Below the pieces are notes generated by a model that worked only from the letters and a program-made list of their open reading frames with translations, was not told where the DNA came from and searched no databases. Position numbers and translations under genes: made by a program. A stretch of DNA of 64,000 bases from Comamonadaceae bacterium (GTDB taxonomy: Bacteria > Pseudomonadota > Gammaproteobacteria > Burkholderiales > Burkholderiaceae_C): contig QZKF01000031.1 of the NCBI GenBank assembly GCA_003599455.1, forward strand, positions 42,121 through 106,120, given 5' to 3'. Below, in pieces: positions 59,441-64,000 of the stretch (within the stretch, counting starts at the first letter, position 1; every line of letters starts with the position of its first letter).

Positions 59441-62400
59441 GCAACCTCGCCGCCGAATTCCAGGCCCTGGCCAACTACCGCCCCACGCACAAGGTGCGTT
59501 TCGTCACCGCCGCCAGCCTGTTCGACGGGCACGACGCGGCCATCAACATCATGCGGCGCATCCTGCAGGGCATGGGCGCCGAGGTGATCCACCTGGGCCA
59601 CAACCGCTCGGTGGACGAGGTGGTCACCGCCGCGCTGCAGGAAGACGCGCAGGGCATCGCGATCAGCTCGTACCAGGGCGGCCACGTGGAGTACTTCAAG
59701 TACATGGTGGACCTGCTCAAGAGCCGCGGCGGCGAGCACATCCAGGTGTTCGGCGGCGGCGGCGGCGTGATCGTGCCGGCCGAGATCCGCGAACTGCAGG
59801 ACTACGGCGTGACCCGCATCTACAGCCCGGAAGACGGGCAGAAGATGGGCCTGGCCGGCATGATCGGCGAGATGGTGATGCGCTGCGACCGCGACCTCAG
59901 TCCCTACGCACCCAGGGCGCTGAAGGCCATTGAAGGCCAGGGCGAGATGAACTGGCGCGCGCTGGCGCAACTCATCACCGTGCTGGAGAACGGCAATGCA
60001 GATCCAGCGATCGTCAACGCGCTGCGCGAGCAAGCCAGCACGAAGAAGGTGCCCGTGCTCGGCATCACCGGAACCGGCGGCGCGGGCAAGTCCTCGCTCA
60101 CCGACGAACTGATCCGCCGCCTGCGCCTGGACCAGGACGACCGCCTGCGCGTGGCGGTGATCTCCATCGACCCCTCGCGCCGCAAGAGCGGCGGCGCGCT
60201 GCTGGGCGACCGCATCCGCATGAACGCGATCAACCCCTGGCGCGACGGCCAGCGCGTCTACATGCGCTCGCTCGCCACACGCGACTTCGGCAGCGAGATC
60301 AGCGCCGCCCTGCCCGACGTGATCGCGGCCTGCAAATGCGCCGGCTTCGACCTGATCGTGGTCGAGACCTCGGGCATCGGCCAGGGCGACGCCGCCATCG
60401 TGCCGCACGTGGATGTGCCCATGTACGTGATGACGCCCGAGTTCGGCGCAGCCAGCCAGCTCGAGAAGATCGACATGCTGGACTTCGCCGCCTTCGTCGC
60501 CATCAACAAGTTCGACCGCAAGGGTTCGCTCGACGCCCTGCGCGATGTGTCCAAGCAGGTGCAGCGCAACCAGGAAGCCTGGAGCACGCCGCCCGACCAG
60601 ATGCCGGTGTTCGGCACCATGGCCGCGCGCTTCAACGACGACGGCGTGACCGCGCTCTACCAGGCCCTCAAGACGAAACTGGGCGAACTCGGCCTGCCGC
60701 TGAAGGAAGGCCGACTGCCGCGCGTGGCCGTGCGCCACAGCACCAACCAGACCCCCATCGTGCCGCCCGCGCGCACGCGCTACCTGGCCGACATCAGCGA
60801 CACCGTGCGCAGCTACAAGCGCAAGGCCATCGAGCAGGCGCGCCTGGCGCGCGAGATCCAGCAGCTCAACGCCAGCGCGGCGATGTTGCGCGTGGAGAAG
60901 CCCGAACGCTCGCGCGCCGCCGAGGCCGTGATCGACCTGGCCCAGGTGCGCGAGCTCGACCAGGACCCGGCCGCGCGCAAGCTGCTCACGCAATGGCCCG
61001 ACATGCAGAAGGCCTACGCGGGCGACGAGTACGTGGTGAAGATCCGCGACAAGGAGATCCGCACCGCGCTCACCACCAAAAGCCTTTCGGGCACCACGAT
61101 CCGCAAGGTCGCGCTGCCGAAGTACGAAGACCACGGCGAGATCCTGAAGTGGCTGATGCTGGACAACGTGCCCGGCAGCTTCCCGTACACCGCCGGCACC
61201 TTCGCCTTCAAGCGCGAAGGCGAGGACCCCACGCGCATGTTCGCCGGCGAGGGCGACGCCTTCCGCACCAACCGCCGCTTCAAGCTGCTGAGCGCGGGCA
61301 CGCCGGCCAAGCGCCTGTCCACCGCCTTCGACTCGGTCACGCTCTACGGCAACGACCCCGACCCGCGCCCCGACATCTACGGCAAGGTCGGCAACTCGGG
61401 CGTCTCCATCGCCACACTGGACGACATGAAGGTGCTCTACGGTGGCTTCGACCTGTGCCACCCGGCCACGTCTGTTTCGATGACCATCAACGGCCCGGCG
61501 CCCAGCATCCTCGCGATGTTCATGAACACCGCGATCGACCAGAACCTCGAGAAGTTCCAGACCGAGAACGGGCGTGAACCCACCGCCACCGAAGCCGCCA
61601 AGATCCGCGAATGGGTGCTGGCCAATGTGCGCGGTACGGTGCAGGCCGACATCCTGAAGGAAGACCAGGGCCAGAACACCTGCATCTTCTCCACCGAGTT
61701 CTCGCTCAAGGTGATGGGCGACATCGCGGAGTATTTCGTGCACCACGACGTGCGCAACTTCTACTCGGTGTCCATCAGCGGGTACCACATCGCCGAGGCC
61801 GGCGCCAACCCGATCAGCCAGCTCGCGTTCACGCTGTCGAACGGCTTCACCTTTGTCGAAGCGTATCTGGCGCGCGGCATGCACATCGACGACTTCGCGC
61901 CCAACCTGTCGTTCTTCTTCAGCAACGGCATGGACCCGGAGTACACCGTGCTGGGCCGCGTGGCGCGGCGCATCTGGGCCGTGGCCCTGCGCGACCGCTA
62001 TGGCGCCAACGAACGCAGCCAGAAGCTCAAGTACCACGTGCAGACCAGCGGCCGCAGCCTGCACGCGCAGGAGATCCAGTTCAACGACATCCGCACCACG
62101 CTGCAGGCGCTGATCGCGATCTACGACAACTGCAACAGCCTGCACACCAACGCCTTCGATGAGGCCATCACCACGCCCACCGAAGACTCGGTGCGCCGCG
62201 CGATGGCGATCCAGCTCATCATCAACCGCGAGTGGGGCCTGGCGAAGAACGAGAACCCCAACCAGGGCGCCTTCATCATCGACGAGCTCACCGAGCTGGT
62301 CGAAGAAGCGGTGCTGCAGGAGTTCGAGAAGATCGCCGAGCGCGGCGGCGTGCTGGGTGCGATGGAAACCGGCTACCAGCGCGGCAAGATCCAGGACGAG

Positions 62401-62730
62401 TCCATGCACTACGAGATGCTCAAGCACACGGGCGAATACCCCATCGTGGGCGTGAACACCTTCCGCAACCCGCACGGCGACCTCACGCCCGAGACGCTGG
62501 AACTGGCCCGTTCGACCGATGACGAGAAGCAGAACCAGCTGCAGCGCCTGGCCGACTTCCACACCCGCCACGCGGCCGAATCGCCCGCCATGCTGCAACG
62601 CCTGCGCCAGGCCGTGATCGAGAACGGCAACGTGTTCGAGGTGCTGATGGACGCGGTGCGCGTGTGCTCGCTCGGCCAGATCACCAACGCGCTGTTCGAG
62701 GTGGGCGGGCAGTACCGCCGCAACATGTAA
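59437..62730 (+). CDS. icmF: Fused isobutyryl-CoA mutase (IcmF)
   Basis: 1097 residues, the single-chain IcmF arrangement: N-terminal B12 domain with DGHDAAIN (D30-H32, the cobalamin-binding His), then the MeaB-like GTPase with P-loop GTGGAGKS (212-219), then the mutase domain ([60 protein letters not shown]). It interconverts isobutyryl-CoA and n-butyryl-CoA (some homologues also handle isovaleryl/pivalyl-CoA), linking valine and butyrate breakdown. The GTPase loads and protects the cofactor. Length is that expected of IcmF. Overlaps ppk2 by 4 bp, controlled together. Confidence 0.96.
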   Translation: MSNLAAEFQALANYRPTHKVRFVTAASLFDGHDAAINIMRRILQGMGAEVIHLGHNRSVDEVVTAALQEDAQGIAISSYQGGHVEYFKYMVDLLKSRGGEHIQVFGGGGGVIVPAEIRELQDYGVTRIYSPEDGQKMGLAGMIGEMVMRCDRDLSPYAPRALKAIEGQGEMNWRALAQLITVLENGNADPAIVNALREQASTKKVPVLGITGTGGAGKSSLTDELIRRLRLDQDDRLRVAVISIDPSRRKSGGALLGDRIRMNAINPWRDGQRVYMRSLATRDFGSEISAALPDVIAACKCAGFDLIVVETSGIGQGDAAIVPHVDVPMYVMTPEFGAASQLEKIDMLDFAAFVAINKFDRKGSLDALRDVSKQVQRNQEAWSTPPDQMPVFGTMAARFNDDGVTALYQALKTKLGELGLPLKEGRLPRVAVRHSTNQTPIVPPARTRYLADISDTVRSYKRKAIEQARLAREIQQLNASAAMLRVEKPERSRAAEAVIDLAQVRELDQDPAARKLLTQWPDMQKAYAGDEYVVKIRDKEIRTALTTKSLSGTTIRKVALPKYEDHGEILKWLMLDNVPGSFPYTAGTFAFKREGEDPTRMFAGEGDAFRTNRRFKLLSAGTPAKRLSTAFDSVTLYGNDPDPRPDIYGKVGNSGVSIATLDDMKVLYGGFDLCHPATSVSMTINGPAPSILAMFMNTAIDQNLEKFQTENGREPTATEAAKIREWVLANVRGTVQADILKEDQGQNTCIFSTEFSLKVMGDIAEYFVHHDVRNFYSVSISGYHIAEAGANPISQLAFTLSNGFTFVEAYLARGMHIDDFAPNLSFFFSNGMDPEYTVLGRVARRIWAVALRDRYGANERSQKLKYHVQTSGRSLHAQEIQFNDIRTTLQALIAIYDNCNSLHTNAFDEAITTPTEDSVRRAMAIQLIINREWGLAKNENPNQGAFIIDELTELVEEAVLQEFEKIAERGGVLGAMETGYQRGKIQDESMHYEMLKHTGEYPIVGVNTFRNPHGDLTPETLELARSTDDEKQNQLQRLADFHTRHAAESPAMLQRLRQAVIENGNVFEVLMDAVRVCSLGQITNALFEVGGQYRRNM

Positions 62731-62752
62731 GACGGGCCTCGCGGCCCGAGCT

Positions 62753-63838
62753 TCACATCGGGTTTGCCAGCGGCAGGTTCAGCAGCAGGTTCTGCGGCTT
62801 CAGTTTGAGCAGGCCATCGGCGCCCATGGCCAGGCCGAGGTAGACCGGCTTGCCGCGCACATCGGCGCGCATGTGCTGCGGGTCGGTGAAGGTCAGCCGG
62901 AACAGGCTGATCAGCCGCTGCTGGCGCTCGGGCTCGACCTCGCGCCCCAGGTAGAGGTCGTTGAGCAGGGCTGTGGACTCCACGTCCAGCCCCACATGCC
63001 AGCGCCACGACGGGTCTTCCACGCGCGATTCGGGCTGGATCTTCACCTCCACGCCGTGGAAGTGCCGCACCCATTTTTCCAGCACGGCGGCCAGGGCCTT
63101 CAGGCCCGACTGTGCCCGCGTCATGGTGAGCGTGAGGCCATGCGGCAGCTCGTTCTGGATCTCATGGGTGAGGTCGAGCACGAAGTTGAAGCGGCCGTTG
63201 CCCGCGCGGCTGCGCAGGTAGCGCTGCGCGTTGTCGTCACCCAGCACCTCGATCTGCGTCTCGGGCAGGGTTGCACCGCTTTGCATCAGCAGGCGCCCCA
63301 CGGCACCCAGGCCGCCGGTTTCGTTGAGCAGGTCCAGCACCTCGCTGTCGCCGCTGAGCACGCGGCCTTCCTGCACGCGCACGCGCTGGCGGCGAAACAG
63401 TGTCTCGGCCGCGCGCCACTGCCATGCATCGGTCTCGCCGTCGAGCAGGCGGCACACCAGCGCCTGCACCACCAGGTCGAGAAACAGCGGCGGGATCTGG
63501 ATGGCGCCGGCCTTGAAGAACCCGGCGTAGGCCGCTTCGAGCGAACCGGCGGCGATCACCGCGTCGCGAAAGCCCAGGAACAGGCGGTGGTTGGCGCGTG
63601 CGTCGGCGTCCTCGAAGGCCTCGAGCTCGGCGGGTGCGACCGCCCGCGTGGGCGTTTCCATGAGCGCGCCGTGCAGGGCCTGTTCGGCCGCGCAGGATTC
63701 TTCGACCAACGCGAGTTCGGGGCGCTGCAGCCACAGCCGCCAGTAGGCATCGGTCGGGCTCAGCCAGCCACGGGCGTTGCGGGCGAGTTGGTCGTGGCCG
63801 CAGGACGACCAGAAAGAAGGCGTGTGGGATTCGGACAT
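62753..63838 (-). CDS. DUF6352-like uncharacterised protein
   Basis: 361 residues from ATG 63838 (an upstream extension has no sensible start). Segments such as FWSSCGHDQLARNARGWLSPTDAYWRLWLQRPELALVEESCAAEQALH, DARANHRLFLGFRDAVIAAGSLEAAYAGFFKAGAIQIPPLFLDLVVQALVCRLLDG and GLTLTMTRAQSGLKALAAVLEKWVRHFHGVEVKIQPESRVEDPSWRWHVGLDVES look like a conserved beta-proteobacterial family, which I believe is DUF6352, with no known function. Lone gene, converging with icmF across 22 bp. Confidence 0.7.
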   Translation of the reverse strand: MSESHTPSFWSSCGHDQLARNARGWLSPTDAYWRLWLQRPELALVEESCAAEQALHGALMETPTRAVAPAELEAFEDADARANHRLFLGFRDAVIAAGSLEAAYAGFFKAGAIQIPPLFLDLVVQALVCRLLDGETDAWQWRAAETLFRRQRVRVQEGRVLSGDSEVLDLLNETGGLGAVGRLLMQSGATLPETQIEVLGDDNAQRYLRSRAGNGRFNFVLDLTHEIQNELPHGLTLTMTRAQSGLKALAAVLEKWVRHFHGVEVKIQPESRVEDPSWRWHVGLDVESTALLNDLYLGREVEPERQQRLISLFRLTFTDPQHMRADVRGKPVYLGLAMGADGLLKLKPQNLLLNLPLANPM

Positions 63839-63892
63839 GTGCAGACCAGGTTCGCCCGGATTGTCGTTCACCCGCGGGCCAGCCCCATCCCG

Positions 63893-63932
63893 CAAAAGAA
63901 ACAGCCCCTCACGCGGCAGCGTGAGGGGCTGT
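63893..63932 (-). terminator. Terminator of the gene at the right edge
   Basis: A 14-bp perfect stem ACAGCCCCTCACGC-GGCA-GCGTGAGGGGCTGT; on the minus strand it is followed by TTCTTTTGC. Lies 24 bp after the stop codon of the partial gene. Confidence 0.85.
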
Positions 63933-63956
63933 TGTTCAGGCCGGTCCGCGCAGAAC

Positions 63957-64000
63957 TTACTTGGGGATGATCGCGAACTGCGGGGCGTAGCGGAACTCGT
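63957..64000 (-). CDS. Partial gene, only the 3' end in the window
   Basis: The minus strand reads EFRYAPQFAIIPK and a TAA stop at 63959-63957, followed by a strong terminator. The 13 visible codons do not allow a family assignment; the frame and codon use look coding and the terminator supports a real gene end. Confidence 0.6.
   Translation of the reverse strand, partial: EFRYAPQFAIIPK

Noticed and set aside
56060..62598. Very long minus-strand open frames (about 1078 and 1081 codons) opposite dctM and icmF
   Set aside because: Low-complexity His/Arg/Ala-rich translations without family motifs, exactly antisense to strongly supported genes; typical of GC-rich codon use.
62733..62748. Terminator between icmF and the next gene
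   Set aside because: CGGGCC-TCGC-GGCCCG hairpin exists but is not followed by a U-tract.

Overview
The window is about 64 kb of GC-rich chromosome, densely coded on both strands, with ATGA overlaps inside operons. I saw no tRNA, rRNA, CRISPR array, integrase or transposase. Gene content suggests a beta-proteobacterium, most likely Comamonadaceae and perhaps Hydrogenophaga-like: orphan Bug/TctC binding protein, phasin and PHA-region protein, SlmA, a TctD/TctE-type two-component pair, and the style of the intergenic repeats. The genus is inference.

Regions. (1) 1-4.5 kb: a nitrogen-compound operon with a formamidase-like amidase cut by the left edge, two cysteine hydrolases of the isochorismatase fold (the first very like biuret hydrolase), a BMP/nucleoside-type ABC ATPase and a GntR regulator. 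(2) 4.5-9.9 kb: MarR regulator, Bug binding protein, DUF3237 protein, small stress-type proteins, a flavin monooxygenase and a lipoprotein. (3) 10-13.6 kb: an ECF42-type sigma factor with DGPF/YciI, VOC, PhnB-like and SRPBCC genes, and a candidate cognate promoter at 13141-13169. (4) 13.6-17.4 kb: cupin, TPR-methyltransferase, PhnB-like protein, methyltransferase, enoyl-CoA hydratase. (5) 17.6-19.9 kb: a PlpD-type patatin fused to an outer-membrane barrel. (6) 19.9-27.5 kb: a minus-strand fatty-acid beta-oxidation operon led by a TetR regulator with a palindromic operator. (7) 27.6-31.6 kb: slmA, a two-component system, argB. (8) 31.6-47.8 kb: neutral-lipid genes (cytosolic patatin, TetR, phasin, Maqu_2507-type fatty acyl-CoA reductase, PHA-region protein, acyl-CoA-binding protein, wax ester synthase/DGAT), interrupted by peptidases, two ABC binding proteins, a molybdopterin oxidoreductase and a zinc lipoprotein peptidase. 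(9) 47.8-53 kb: coaX, a LuxR-type regulator, then an alpha-hydroxyketone quorum-sensing locus: CqsS/LqsS-like sensor kinase, LqsR-like response regulator and, convergently, a CqsA/LqsA-like autoinducer synthase. (10) 53-58.4 kb: a persulfide dioxygenase-rhodanese fusion and a TRAP transporter whose large permease has an unusual Pro/Ala/Glu-rich insert. (11) 58.4-62.7 kb: polyphosphate kinase 2 overlapping a fused isobutyryl-CoA mutase (IcmF), behind a perfect 16-bp palindrome. (12) The right edge holds a DUF6352-like gene and the last codons of another gene.

Together these suggest a metabolically flexible heterotroph that scavenges ureide-type nitrogen, degrades fatty and branched acyl-CoAs, may store wax ester or triacylglycerol besides PHA, and may use a long-chain alpha-hydroxyketone signal. 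The quorum-sensing locus, the wax-ester gene pair and the two-hydrolase nitrogen operon are the most notable systems.
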